Shown here: in pieces, positions 52,304 through 64,000 of the stretch | Layout: each line of letters starts with the position of its first letter | Position numbering within the stretch: position 1 is the stretch's first letter | DNA from: Nocardioides baekrokdamisoli | GTDB taxonomy: Bacteria; Actinomycetota; Actinomycetes; Propionibacteriales; Nocardioidaceae | Assembly: GCF_003945325.1 (NCBI RefSeq) | Contig: NZ_AP019307.1 | Coordinates: 310,001-374,000, forward strand | Direction: 5' to 3' | Length of the DNA stretch: 64,000 bases | Made by a program: the position numbers and the translations under genes | Notes under the pieces: generated by a model | Told to the model about the DNA's origin: nothing | What the model saw: the letters and a program-made list of their open reading frames with translations, nothing else | Database searches by the model: none

Positions 52304-53151
52304 CGAGCGAGCACCTCCCGGGCGAGCTGGCGGTACGCCTCGGCGCCCGTGCTGGTCGAGGCATACTCGGTGATCGGCTCGCCGACCACGGTGGCGTCGG
52401 AGAACTTCACCGTCCGGCGGATGACCGTGTGGAAGACCATGTCGCCCCACGCCTGGACGAGGCGCTCCATGACCTCGCGCGAGTGCAGCGTACGGCCGTC
52501 GAACATCGTGCCGAGCAGACCGCTGATCTTCAAGCCTGGGTTCAGGCGCTGCTGGACCTTGTCGATGGTGCTCTTGAGCAGTGCGACGCCGCGCAGCGCG
52601 AAGTACTCGCACTCCAGCGGCACGATCACCTCGTGGCTCGCGGTGAGCGCATTGACGGTGAGCAGGCCCAGCGACGGCTGACAGTCGATCAGGATGACGT
52701 CGTACGCGGCGAGCGCCGGCTGCAACACCCGCGCGAGGGTCTGCTCACGACCCACCTCGTGCACGAGCTGGACCTCGGCGGCGCTGAGTTCGATGTTGGC
52801 AGGCAGCAGGTCGACACCCTTGACACCCGAGTCGACGATGACCTCGTCCAGCGTGACGGTCGAGTCCATCAGCAGGTTGTAGATGGACATCTCCATCTCG
52901 TGCGGGTTGAGCCCGAGCCCGACCGACAGGGACCCCTGGGGATCGAAGTCGACGAGCAGCACCTTGCGGCCGTACTCCGCCAGGGAAGCTCCCAGGTTGA
53001 TCGTCGTGGTGGTCTTCCCCACGCCGCCCTTCTGGTTGCACATCGCGATCACCCGCGCGCCGCCGTGGCGCTCCAGCGGGGTCGGTTCCGGAATGACCGG
53101 CATCGGTCGTCCGGTCGGCCCCAGTTCGGCGCGTTCAGCAGTGATGCTCAC
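52285..53151 (-). CDS. ParA/MinD-family ATPase
   Basis: 288 aa from GTG 53151, with AAGGGGAG just upstream. The deviant Walker A 'KGGVGKTTTTINLG' (about 41-54), Walker A' 'VDFDPQGSLSVGLG' and Walker B 'VILIDCQPSLGLL' are complete. In mycobacteria the same locus holds a second ParA-like gene (Rv1708) next to scpA/scpB. It has no ParB neighbour and no parS palindrome nearby, so it is unlikely to be the oriC ParA; a role with SMC-ScpAB or in cargo positioning is plausible. Confidence 0.9.
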   Translation of the reverse strand: MSITAERAELGPTGRPMPVIPEPTPLERHGGARVIAMCNQKGGVGKTTTTINLGASLAEYGRKVLLVDFDPQGSLSVGLGLNPHEMEMSIYNLLMDSTVTLDEVIVDSGVKGVDLLPANIELSAAEVQLVHEVGREQTLARVLQPALAAYDVILIDCQPSLGLLTVNALTASHEVIVPLECEYFALRGVALLKSTIDKVQQRLNPGLKISGLLGTMFDGRTLHSREVMERLVQAWGDMVFHTVIRRTVKFSDATVVGEPITEYASTSTGAEAYRQLAREVLARWQRDA

Positions 53152-53481
53152 GACTCTCCCCTTGCGTTTGCACATGTCGACTTAGCGACCAATTTGGCCG
53201 ACTCTATGACCGCCCCGGAGGGGCCACAACCCCGGGTCAGCGCCGGGACGCAATCTGTGGAGGGCGTACGCCTGCCCGTGCACAACCGACCCTCTGCCTG
53301 TGCAGGAACCTGTGGAACAGATGGTGCTCAGCGGGCGGTTGGGGATCACATCGCTCCGCGGCGCGCCGCGGTCTGGTTGACTCGCGGACGAAACATCGAC
53401 TCGTTACCGTCCAACCCTGTTTGGCCGTACTACGGTGCGGCGATAGTTCAGCATTCCGCGATCGTCTGAAGGCAAGGTTCC
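53152..53481. other. divergent intergenic region between parA and the polysaccharide cluster
   Basis: 330 bp with no credible gene. It contains a perfect 16-bp palindrome CCGCGGCGCGCCGCGG (53356-53371) and AT-richer stretches near 53380-53460 with GATAGT (53441-53446) as a possible -10 for the plus-strand cluster. No riboswitch or parS-like site is recognised. Confidence 0.55.
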
Positions 53482-55431
53482 ATGCACGTACTCACTCTCG
53501 GTCGCGCCGCGTCTGCGGCCATCGTGGTGTTCGCAGGACTCGTCGGTCCAGCCTCCGCGGCTACAGGAACACTGCTCTCGGCGGCGCGCCCGACGCTGCC
53601 CACCTCCGTGACCGAGATCGACGCGTCCGAAGGCGCAACTGCGACCTCGCAGATCCCGATTCCTTCAGGGATCACGCCTACCGAGGTGAGGGGTACGTTG
53701 CGACTCGATGATCCGAGTGCGACGGCGGTTGTGCTGCTGGGTGGAGCGTCGGTCTTCACCGGGACAGGCAAACGGATCTATGACCTCGACCTCCAGGTGC
53801 CACATGGCTCCGTGAGTGAAGGGCAACTACCTATTACCGTGCGCTATCTGTCGGGAGACTCCGCCGATGCGTGTCGCACTGTCGATGCCCAGGCGCGACT
53901 CACGGCGATTGCGGTCACGTACACCGGGGTCGAGTCCACACCAACCAGTCTGGCGACGTTCTTCCCCGTGGTTGCTCCCCAGGTGAACGTCAGTGTTGAC
54001 CCGGGAGGATCTGATGATGTCCTGGAGGCCGCGCTCGTCGCTGTCGGGGCCATCAGCCACCGTTACGGATCTCCCACGAAGGTGACCTTCAACGGCGACG
54101 CCGGCGCGGCCCCGGGCACCCGCCGAATTGCGATCGCGGCCGGCCCGGACCCGGTCCGCGCGGCGATTTCCGATGACGGCGGCGTGCCTACGTTGACCCT
54201 GACCGGGTCGGGCCGCCAACTGAGCGAGGCGGCCGCGTATCTCGGAGCAGCCGACCCTGTCCGACTTCTCGACTCGGTCGAAGCCAGCGGCCCGGCAGTC
54301 ACCACCACGCCGAGTCCCGCGCCGCTGCAACAAACCTTGCAGCATGTCGCTGGGACCGACCAGTTGGCGCTGTCCGGATACGGCTCCTCCCAGGCGTACG
54401 TAGGCATCAACCAGGACGCCTTCGGCGGGCCGATCGACAGCCTGAGACTCCATCTCCCGTTCACCAACACCGCTGTTCCGAGCGGATCAACCGCTCAGCT
54501 CGATGTGTTCTTCAACAATCACCTGATGTGGTCCCGCGACCTGGGTGCGGGTGACGGATACTCAGTCGCGGCCGACTTCACGGTCAACGCCAGCGATCTC
54601 AACCGCAGCAACGGTTTGGTGGTACGCCTGTCGGCGACAGCTTCTGTGGGACATTGCCTGAGCGGCCCGCTGGCCTTGCCGTTGGAAGTCCATCTGTCGA
54701 CAGCGGATGCCACGATGACTGCCAGTCGAGGCTTCGGTGCGCTCTCCGGTTTCCAACGCTTTCCCCAGGTGCTCGCAGGCAGTTTGGCCGTAGCGTTGCG
54801 CTCGACAGGGGCGGACCGGATGACGAACGCGGCAGCGGCAGCCGCCATCATCTCCGCTCTTCAGCAGGTCTCCTCGACCCAGTTGAGGATCCATCTGGTC
54901 ACCCCAGACGCATTCGTCAACGGTCACGACACGGGTCTGCTCGTGGGCGCAACGGGCACCGATGCGAACGCACTCCACGCTCCGCTCCGCCTCGTCTCAA
55001 ACCGTCTTCTCGGCAACGCGAACACAGAATATGAGGCATCCAACGACCAACCGTTCGCGGCGCTGGAGGCGATCGCGCGATCTGACCGCGACGTCCTTCT
55101 GCTGGGTGGTTGGAATCCGGGGTCGACCTCGGGCGAGATGCTCACGTCGCGCTTGACCCGCTATCTCACGATCACCGGCTGGAGCGGGCTCACCGACGAT
55201 CTCGTCGTCGCCACCCTTCACCAGCAGCCGTTCACGATCTCCAGCGGGGCATATGTTCCGTCGGCTGCGCAGTTGGCCGAGCACGGACGTGCCGCGTACT
55301 GGCTCTTCCTTGGAGCGCTCGTCCTGGTCCTCCTGCTGGGGCTGAACTACGCCCTCGCCCGACGCCGGCGGCGTGCTATCGCGGAGATCGTCGATGCTCA
55401 GGAGAGAGCGGACGCCGCGGAGGCAGACTGA
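53482..55431 (+). CDS. exported BcsB-like membrane-anchored protein
   Basis: 649 aa. A Sec signal peptide is cleaved near residue 26 ('ASA'), followed by a large beta-rich extracytoplasmic region and a single C-terminal membrane helix (about 606-626) with a basic cytoplasmic tail. The repeat layout is that of BcsB: a carbohydrate-binding-like module ('TLRLDDPSATAVVLLGGASV', 'ACRTVDAQARLTAIAVTYTG') followed by a flavodoxin-like part ('DDVLEAALVAVGAISHRYG'), then a second such pair ('QLDVFFNNHLMWSRDL' ... 'GHCLSGPLALPLEVHL'). BcsB guides the growing polymer outside the membrane next to the BcsA synthase. It overlaps the next gene by 1 nt (TGATG). Identity is structural inference, not close homology. 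Confidence 0.7.
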   Translation: MHVLTLGRAASAAIVVFAGLVGPASAATGTLLSAARPTLPTSVTEIDASEGATATSQIPIPSGITPTEVRGTLRLDDPSATAVVLLGGASVFTGTGKRIYDLDLQVPHGSVSEGQLPITVRYLSGDSADACRTVDAQARLTAIAVTYTGVESTPTSLATFFPVVAPQVNVSVDPGGSDDVLEAALVAVGAISHRYGSPTKVTFNGDAGAAPGTRRIAIAAGPDPVRAAISDDGGVPTLTLTGSGRQLSEAAAYLGAADPVRLLDSVEASGPAVTTTPSPAPLQQTLQHVAGTDQLALSGYGSSQAYVGINQDAFGGPIDSLRLHLPFTNTAVPSGSTAQLDVFFNNHLMWSRDLGAGDGYSVAADFTVNASDLNRSNGLVVRLSATASVGHCLSGPLALPLEVHLSTADATMTASRGFGALSGFQRFPQVLAGSLAVALRSTGADRMTNAAAAAAIISALQQVSSTQLRIHLVTPDAFVNGHDTGLLVGATGTDANALHAPLRLVSNRLLGNANTEYEASNDQPFAALEAIARSDRDVLLLGGWNPGSTSGEMLTSRLTRYLTITGWSGLTDDLVVATLHQQPFTISSGAYVPSAAQLAEHGRAAYWLFLGALVLVLLLGLNYALARRRRRAIAEIVDAQERADAAEAD

Positions 55432-57146
55432 TGTCGCTCGGATCGGGGCTGCTGCGCGCCGGCCGCCCAGCGACAGACCGGTCGTCATCGGACGAATCCG
55501 GAGCCGCGACGATGCGGATCAGGCTGTGGACGATGTTGGACGCGACCCCCGCCGGTCGACGTGTCCCGGGGACTGTGCCGGTCTTCCTCGTCGGAGTCGC
55601 CCTCGGGGCGGTGGCCTCGGCGTGGGCCGTGCATCGCGGGATCAACATGGACTACGGCGACTCCATGGCGCATCTGACGATCGCCCGCCGGATCGTCGAC
55701 AGCAAGACCCCCGGCTTGCAACAGCTGGGGACGGTATGGCTGCCGCTGCCACACCTCCTGCTCCTACCGCTGGTGATGAACCTCTGGCTGTGGCACACGG
55801 GAATTGCGGCGTGCATCCTCGGCTCGCTCTGTCTCGGCGCGACGTCCGCGGGTTTGTACCGCATCATGGCCAGGCTCGACTTCGATGGCATCGGTCGTCT
55901 GGTCGGTCTGAGCATCCTGCTGACCAACCTCAGCCTGCTCTACGCGTGCACCGAGGCTCTCACCGAACCTGTGTTGATCGCTTGCATCGTGTGTTGCCTG
56001 GCGGGTCTGGCCGGCTGGACTTTTGCACCACGTCGCTTGTCAGGCGGGGAGTTGTCGGTGTTCGCCGGTATCCCGGCAGCTGGCGCGGTTCTGTCGCGTT
56101 ACGAGGGCTGGGCTCTCGTGCTCAGTGGCGCACTCTACGTCGGTATCGTGTCGTGGCGGCGCCGCGACACGTGGCGACAGATCCTCGTCTGCTGTTTCGC
56201 GTTCGCCGTCGTACCAGCCGCGTCGGTCGGCTGGTGGCTCGCGTACAACATGGCCTGGTACGGCAATCCGCTCGAGTTCCTGACCGGCCCCTACTCGGCG
56301 GCCGCGTTCACTCAAACCTTCATCCAGCAGGGACTGCTCAGCACGAAGGGCAATCTGGGCCTTTCGACTGAGGTGTACGTCGAAGCATTGGTGCAGACCT
56401 CCGGACTCGTACCAATGCTTCTTGGCGTGTTGGGGGCGCTGGTCATGACCGTGCGGTGGGGGCTCTCCAACCGCGCGTTGCTGATCTGGTTGGCCGGCAC
56501 CTCGAGCGTCTTTCTGTTGTTCAGCCTGACCACCGGCCAGCACATCATGGTCAACCCGGCCTCTGCCCCACCCGGTGCCGACTACAACAATCGCTATGCG
56601 CTCTCAGCTGTGCCATGGTTCGCCCTGCTCACGGCCTTCCTGGTCGGATCAAGCCGCGGGTTCCGCCGTACGCGCATCGCCGGATCGGTGGTGATCATCG
56701 CCTTGATGGTCGGACAGGTCGCGTACTGGCTAGGCGATCCTCGCGATCGCCTGAGCGTGATCAATGAAGGCGAGAGCGGCCACGTTGCTTTCGTCGGCGT
56801 CAAGGCAGCCGCAACCTGGCTGCGAACCCACTACGACGGCGGCGACATCCTGATGGATGAGAGCTCGGACAAGCTCGCGATCGCCCCGGTGCTGGGCATC
56901 CCGATGAACCAGATCTACAACCGGTCTTCTGGTGCGGGTTTCGAGGAAGCCATCGCCGACCCGGCTACGCATGTCCGATGGGTATTCATGCACACGGCAC
57001 TGCCGAAGAATCTGAGCACCCAATCGGCCTACGACCACGTCGCGATCGTGCTTCTGAAGGACCCCGGATTCACCATGCGGTTCAAGTTGGTCTACTCCCA
57101 GGATGGATTCGGCATCTACCGCCGGACGGGGTCCGATCATGGATGA
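55431..57146 (+). CDS. GT-C-type polytopic membrane glycosyltransferase
   Basis: 571 aa from ATG 55431. About ten hydrophobic segments precede a C-terminal soluble domain (about 440-571). The first extracytoplasmic loop holds an acidic motif 'MDYGDSMAHL' (73-82), matching the catalytic Asp position of ArnT/PMT-like GT-C enzymes that use polyprenyl-phosphate sugars. 'SRYEGWALVLSGALYVG' and 'NRYALSAVPWFALLTAF' are typical of this family. It overlaps the next gene by 8 nt, so the three genes are coupled. It probably decorates the polymer or supplies a mannose-type sugar from polyprenyl-phosphate-mannose; Ppm1 is encoded in this window. Confidence 0.8.
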   Translation: MSLGSGLLRAGRPATDRSSSDESGAATMRIRLWTMLDATPAGRRVPGTVPVFLVGVALGAVASAWAVHRGINMDYGDSMAHLTIARRIVDSKTPGLQQLGTVWLPLPHLLLLPLVMNLWLWHTGIAACILGSLCLGATSAGLYRIMARLDFDGIGRLVGLSILLTNLSLLYACTEALTEPVLIACIVCCLAGLAGWTFAPRRLSGGELSVFAGIPAAGAVLSRYEGWALVLSGALYVGIVSWRRRDTWRQILVCCFAFAVVPAASVGWWLAYNMAWYGNPLEFLTGPYSAAAFTQTFIQQGLLSTKGNLGLSTEVYVEALVQTSGLVPMLLGVLGALVMTVRWGLSNRALLIWLAGTSSVFLLFSLTTGQHIMVNPASAPPGADYNNRYALSAVPWFALLTAFLVGSSRGFRRTRIAGSVVIIALMVGQVAYWLGDPRDRLSVINEGESGHVAFVGVKAAATWLRTHYDGGDILMDESSDKLAIAPVLGIPMNQIYNRSSGAGFEEAIADPATHVRWVFMHTALPKNLSTQSAYDHVAIVLLKDPGFTMRFKLVYSQDGFGIYRRTGSDHG

Positions 57147-59058
57147 GCGCCGCATTGGTGATGTTCTTCTGGCCCGGGGACTCGCGACGCAGGAGCAGTT
57201 GGCACAGGCCGCGTTGGACCAGGAGCGGTATGGCGGGGCGATCGGTCGCCAGCTGATCCTCCGGCAGGTCTGCAGTCGCCTCGATCTCTATTCGGCGCTG
57301 GCGGATCTCTGGGACGCCCCGTTGGTTGATCTCATTGCTGAGCCGCCCGAGACGGAGCTCGGTACGGCGATCTCCCACCGGCAAGCCCTGGATCAGGGAT
57401 GGGTTGCGTGGCGCCGAACCGGGTCCCAGCTCGTGGTGGCGACAACCGTCACGCCCACCGAGCGGATCGCCTCTGCCGCACGGTCCATGTATGGAGCCGG
57501 CAGTGTGACCTTTCGGACGACGACCGACTGGGACCTCTGGAACGCGGTGGAGCGTGTCCACCGAGGGACGCTCTTGTTCAAATCGCAGGATGAACTGGCC
57601 GAGGCCCAGCCGGCTTCGTCAGCACGTGCGGGCCTGACGGGCTGGCAGTCCCGTACGCCGCTCTCTCTCATCCCACTGATCGCCATTGCTGCCGCCGTCA
57701 GCCCTCGTCTGACCTTCGTGGTGGTGCTGACGCTGGCGAACTTCGTCTTCGGCGCGGCGATCCTGTTCAAGACGGTCGCAGCCGTGATGGCTCCGTGGCA
57801 GGCGTACCGCACGCAACGCCGACGCCTTGCCGAGTTGCGTGAGCGGAGCAGACGCGGCCTGCCGCCGGTCTGGAGTCCTCACCGCGACGACGCTGACCTT
57901 CCCATCTTCACAATCCTGATGCCCGTCTACCATGAGGCGAACATCGTCACGAAGCTCCTGGCCAACATCGGGGCGCTGGACTACCCACGGTCAAAGCTCG
58001 ATGTCATGTTGCTCATGGAAGAGGACGACCACGAGACAATCGCGGCCGCCAGAGCAATGAATCCGCCTGACTATGTCCGGCTGGTGGTCGTACCACCCGG
58101 CACCCCTCAGACGAAACCGCGCGCTTGCAACTACGGCCTTGCGCTGGCGCGCGGCACGTACGCAGTCATCTACGACGCCGAGGACCGGCCCGACCCCAAC
58201 CAGCTCCGGCTCGCGGTAGAGGCTTTCGATCGCGACGAATTCGAGCGCACCTACCTCGGAAGCAAGCAGAAGCCGCTGGCCTGCGTCCAGGGCAAGCTCT
58301 ACTACTTCAACGCGGACTACAACGTGCTGACCCGGATGTTCGCCATCGAGTATGCGCACTGGTTCGAAGCCATGCTTCCGGGGATGGACGCCACAGGTGT
58401 CCCTCTGCCGCTCGGCGGAACATCGAACCACTTCCATGTGGATCGCCTACTCGAACTCGGAGCCTGGGATCCGTTCAACGTGACCGAGGACGCCGACCTC
58501 GGGCTGCGGGCATCGGTCAAGGGATACCGCGTCGCGGTCATCGACTCCGGCACCGGCGAAGAAGCCTGCTCCCAGACCCCCGCCTGGATCCGGCAACGCA
58601 CCCGGTGGATCAAGGGCTACATCGTGACGGCGGCCGTGAACACGCGGCATCCGATTCGATTTGCGCGCAACACAGGAGTGATGGGGGTCATCGGGATGGT
58701 CGGCCTCATCATGGCAACGCCGCTGGCATTCCTCGTGTACCCGCTGTGTCTTGGCTTCACCGCAGCCACCTACGTCGGGGTCCAGTTCCTGGGGCTCTAC
58801 CTGCCGAGGGTGGTGGTCGTCACCAGTGTTACGACCTTCCTGTTCGGCAACGCCCTCATGATCGTGTCAGCCATGATCGCAGCCACCTCCCGATACAACT
58901 GGCGCATTGGCATCTTCGCGATCTTCAGTCCGGTCTACTGGTTCCTCCACAGCACAGCTGCATGGCGGGCGTCCTTCCAGGTCCTGCGCGACCCTCACGG
59001 CTGGGAGAAGACCCCTCACGGACTCAGCGAGGACTACGAGAGCGAGGCCCACACATGA
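57139..59058 (+). CDS. GT2 polysaccharide synthase with N-terminal MshEN-like domain
   Basis: 639 aa from ATG 57139. Residues 5-58 form an MshEN (GspE N-terminal) module: the first half fits R-[LI]-G-x2-[LVI]2-x2-G ... L ... Q with Arg5, Gly7, Gly14, Leu21 and Gln28, and the second half is degenerate. After a linker and a hydrophobic segment pair (about 175-215) comes a processive GT2 domain with 'DAEDRPDP' (DxD-like, 346-349), 'VTEDAD' (TED, about 447) and 'RQRTRWIKG' (QxxRW, about 484-491), then four membrane helices. It resembles BcsA/NfrB-type synthases, and MshEN domains can bind c-di-GMP. The PilZ domain of BcsA is absent. Confidence 0.85.
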   Translation: MDERRIGDVLLARGLATQEQLAQAALDQERYGGAIGRQLILRQVCSRLDLYSALADLWDAPLVDLIAEPPETELGTAISHRQALDQGWVAWRRTGSQLVVATTVTPTERIASAARSMYGAGSVTFRTTTDWDLWNAVERVHRGTLLFKSQDELAEAQPASSARAGLTGWQSRTPLSLIPLIAIAAAVSPRLTFVVVLTLANFVFGAAILFKTVAAVMAPWQAYRTQRRRLAELRERSRRGLPPVWSPHRDDADLPIFTILMPVYHEANIVTKLLANIGALDYPRSKLDVMLLMEEDDHETIAAARAMNPPDYVRLVVVPPGTPQTKPRACNYGLALARGTYAVIYDAEDRPDPNQLRLAVEAFDRDEFERTYLGSKQKPLACVQGKLYYFNADYNVLTRMFAIEYAHWFEAMLPGMDATGVPLPLGGTSNHFHVDRLLELGAWDPFNVTEDADLGLRASVKGYRVAVIDSGTGEEACSQTPAWIRQRTRWIKGYIVTAAVNTRHPIRFARNTGVMGVIGMVGLIMATPLAFLVYPLCLGFTAATYVGVQFLGLYLPRVVVVTSVTTFLFGNALMIVSAMIAATSRYNWRIGIFAIFSPVYWFLHSTAAWRASFQVLRDPHGWEKTPHGLSEDYESEAHT

Positions 59059-59170
59059 GTTCGCCTAGTCGCTCGGGCTTCCCACAACGAGGGGCCCCGA
59101 TGCGCTGTTCGCCGAGAGTCGGATGTGCTGCGCACATTGTGTCAGAGCGTGGGCGGGCCTGGGCCGAGCT
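59059..59170. other. short convergent gap with a weak hairpin
   Basis: 112 bp between the GT2 gene and xerD. ATGTGC-TGC-GCACAT (59123-59137) is a small perfect hairpin followed by TGTGT, the only terminator-like structure seen. Confidence 0.4.
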
Positions 59171-60085
59171 TCAGCGTCCACGTGGGTGAGCGGCCGCGAA
59201 GACCTCACGCAGGCTGTCGACCGTCACCATCGTGTAGATCTGGGTGGTCGTGACTGAGGCGTGACCGAGCAGTTCCTGGACGACGCGTACGTCGGCGCCG
59301 CCCTCCAGCATGTGCGTCGCGAACGAGTGCCGCAGGGTGTGCGGCGAGACCTCAGCGGTGACGCCTGCGGCTGCCGCCGTCTTGATCAGCAGGTTCCAGG
59401 CGGACTGCCGGGAGAGCCGGCCTCCGCGCGCGTTGAGGAACAACGCGGGCCCCGACGCCGCGGCGACCAGACTCGGGCGGCCGCGCACGAGGTAGTTGTC
59501 GACCGCCTGGCGCGCAAAGCTGCCGACTGGTACGACGCGCTGCTTGCCGCCCTTACCGCGAAGCAGGACCGTGCCGTCGACCAGATCGACGTCGTCCACG
59601 TCGAGCCCGACAGCCTCGGAGATGCGGGCACCGGTGCCGTACAGGACCTCGAGCAACGCCTTGTCCCGCAGGCTCAGGACGGTCTCGCCGTCACCCGTCG
59701 CGGCGAGGATGGCTTCGACATCGCTCAGAGCCAGGGCCTTCGGCAGGCGCTTCGGACCCCGCGGTGGTCGGACGGCTGCCGCCGGGTCGATCGTGGTCAT
59801 CCCGTCGCGGACGGTGAACTTGTGGAACCCTCGCGCAGCGACGACCGTACGGGCAGCCGAACTTGCCCCGAGCTGTGGATGGACGTCGTCACCCTGTCGC
59901 AGGTGCGCCAGGAAGGACTGCACCGATTGCTCACTGATCTCATCAAGATCGGTGATCCCGTGGCCACCCAAGTACTCGGCATACCGCTTCAGATCACGGC
60001 GATACGACGACAACGTGTTGTCTGCGAGCCCGCGCTCCACGGTGAGGTGATCGAGATACGTACGCACCGCGACCTCGATCTTCAC
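59171..60085 (-). CDS. xerD: tyrosine recombinase XerD
   Basis: 304 aa. N-terminal SAM-like core-binding domain, then the catalytic domain with Arg in '[12 protein letters not shown]', '[12 protein letters not shown]' (H-x2-R), '[14 protein letters not shown]' (His and the nucleophile Tyr). With XerC it resolves chromosome dimers at dif. GTG 60085 overlaps the nudix stop (GTGA). Position after pyrG and nudix is the same as mycobacterial Rv1699-Rv1701, so this is the housekeeping recombinase and not a mobile-element integrase. Confidence 0.95.
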   Translation of the reverse strand: MKIEVAVRTYLDHLTVERGLADNTLSSYRRDLKRYAEYLGGHGITDLDEISEQSVQSFLAHLRQGDDVHPQLGASSAARTVVAARGFHKFTVRDGMTTIDPAAAVRPPRGPKRLPKALALSDVEAILAATGDGETVLSLRDKALLEVLYGTGARISEAVGLDVDDVDLVDGTVLLRGKGGKQRVVPVGSFARQAVDNYLVRGRPSLVAAASGPALFLNARGGRLSRQSAWNLLIKTAAAAGVTAEVSPHTLRHSFATHMLEGGADVRVVQELLGHASVTTTQIYTMVTVDSLREVFAAAHPRGR

Positions 60086-60663
60086 GAGAGGTCACCCCGT
60101 TGGCGCCTGACCGCGTATGTCAGGACCGCTGTCGCGGTGGCACCGTTACGCACATCGCCGGCCAGGACGGCGTCCAGGAGCTCTTCGAACGCCACCCACT
60201 CGCGGGTCATGTACGCCTCCTCGTGCTCGAGGACGAAGTCGCCGTGGCCGATCTCGGTGAGCTCACGGGCGAGGAAGAAATGAAAGACCTGGGTCGTCAT
60301 CCCGGGCGAGACCAGCGTGGTCAGCAGGTGTGTCCAGCTTGCGGCGCCGTACCCGGCTTCCTCCTGCAGTTCACGCTTGGCCGTCGCCAACGGCGACTCC
60401 CCCACTGCGTCCAGCAACCCGGCTGGAATCTCCACCACGTTGGCCTGCACGGAGTGCCGGTACTGACGCACGACGAGTACGCGGTCGTCCACGTCGACGG
60501 CAAGAACCGCAACGGCTCCCGGGTGCTCGACCACCAGTCGCCCGAACGGCTCACCGCCGTCCGGAGTCGTGATCTGGTCCTCCCGAACCGCCACCACCCA
60601 GTTGTCGCGGTGGATGTCGCGAGTCCCGACGACCGGCCAGGAGGTCGGTTCGTCGCGCAGCAT
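60082..60663 (-). CDS. NUDIX hydrolase, ADP-ribose pyrophosphatase type
   Basis: 193 aa. Nudix box '[18 protein letters not shown]' followed by 'QEEAGY'; it carries one residue more than the canonical G-x5-E spacing, as in the mycobacterial ADP-ribose pyrophosphatase Rv1700. '[18 protein letters not shown]' is the ADPRase-specific strand. It splits ADP-ribose into AMP and ribose-5-phosphate. ATG 60663 lies 13 nt after pyrG and overlaps xerD by 4 nt. Confidence 0.9.
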   Translation of the reverse strand: MLRDEPTSWPVVGTRDIHRDNWVVAVREDQITTPDGGEPFGRLVVEHPGAVAVLAVDVDDRVLVVRQYRHSVQANVVEIPAGLLDAVGESPLATAKRELQEEAGYGAASWTHLLTTLVSPGMTTQVFHFFLARELTEIGHGDFVLEHEEAYMTREWVAFEELLDAVLAGDVRNGATATAVLTYAVRRQRGDLS

Positions 60664-60676
60664 CAGGGCGTCAACC

Positions 60677-64000
<3,324 letters not shown>

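Noticed and set aside
52285..53481. Origin-proximal parABS locus with parS and DnaA boxes
   Set aside because: No ParB gene and no TGTTTCACGTGAAACA-like site. The TGTGGA words near 53260-53320 do not match full DnaA boxes and are not clustered enough.
60390..60450. Nudix box with an extra residue as a sign of inactivation
   Set aside because: The actinobacterial ADP-ribose pyrophosphatase Rv1700 shows the same spacing, so it is a family feature.

Overview
The window is high-GC actinobacterial chromosome, most likely from the Nocardioides-type Propionibacteriales. Evidence: an mce operon, RbpA, a SsgA-family protein (absent from mycobacteria), polyprenol-phosphate mannose synthase, many apparently leaderless genes with TANNNT boxes 6-7 nt before the start codon, and two long blocks in the same gene order as mycobacteria (pgsA-gcvP, and recN-pyrG-nudix-xerD ... 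parA-scpA-scpB-rluB-cmk-der). The order assignment is inference. No transposase, prophage or CRISPR array is visible; most of the window is core chromosome with accessory patches.

Layout. 1-3755: tail of an mce lipid-transporter operon (MceC-F-like). 3765-7217: HKD phospholipase and UvrB, followed by an 80-bp hairpin repeat array (7208-7437) that reaches into the uvrB stop codon. 7465-13398: MFS transporter and a GT4 / methyltransferase / six-hairpin-type protein / methyltransferase / SDR locus. 13515-13811: tRNA-Gly, tRNA-Cys, tRNA-Val. 13865-20846: esterase, pabC, SsgA-like protein with a stand-alone FEN exonuclease, ppm1, rbpA behind a SigR-type promoter, a glycerophosphodiesterase, and a MurA homologue with an N-terminal XRE helix-turn-helix. 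20936-32376: assorted enzymes, a short UvrA-like ABC protein, an HTH/nucleotidyltransferase pair behind a perfect 15-bp palindrome, RmuC and a secreted GDSL esterase.

32449-42828 (minus strand): gcvP under a single-aptamer glycine riboswitch, then merR2, ftsR, garA, gcvH, DUF881, sbp, DUF881, pgsA, and two CBS-domain CNNM/CorC-type membrane proteins. This links glycine cleavage, FHA signalling and cell-division control. tRNA-Pro lies at 43024, next to a long inverted repeat, followed by a neutral-ceramidase-like enzyme and a small lipoprotein. 45579-53151 is one tight ten-gene operon (parA, small protein, scpA, scpB, rluB, aroH, tyrA, cmk, plsC, der) in which almost every junction overlaps.

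53482-59058, on the opposite strand between parA and xerD, holds three overlapping genes that look like an exopolysaccharide synthase: a BcsB-like exported protein, a GT-C membrane glycosyltransferase, and a GT2 synthase with an N-terminal MshEN-like (potential c-di-GMP-binding) domain. I regard this as the most interesting candidate system. The window ends with xerD, nudix, pyrG and a 5'-truncated recN.
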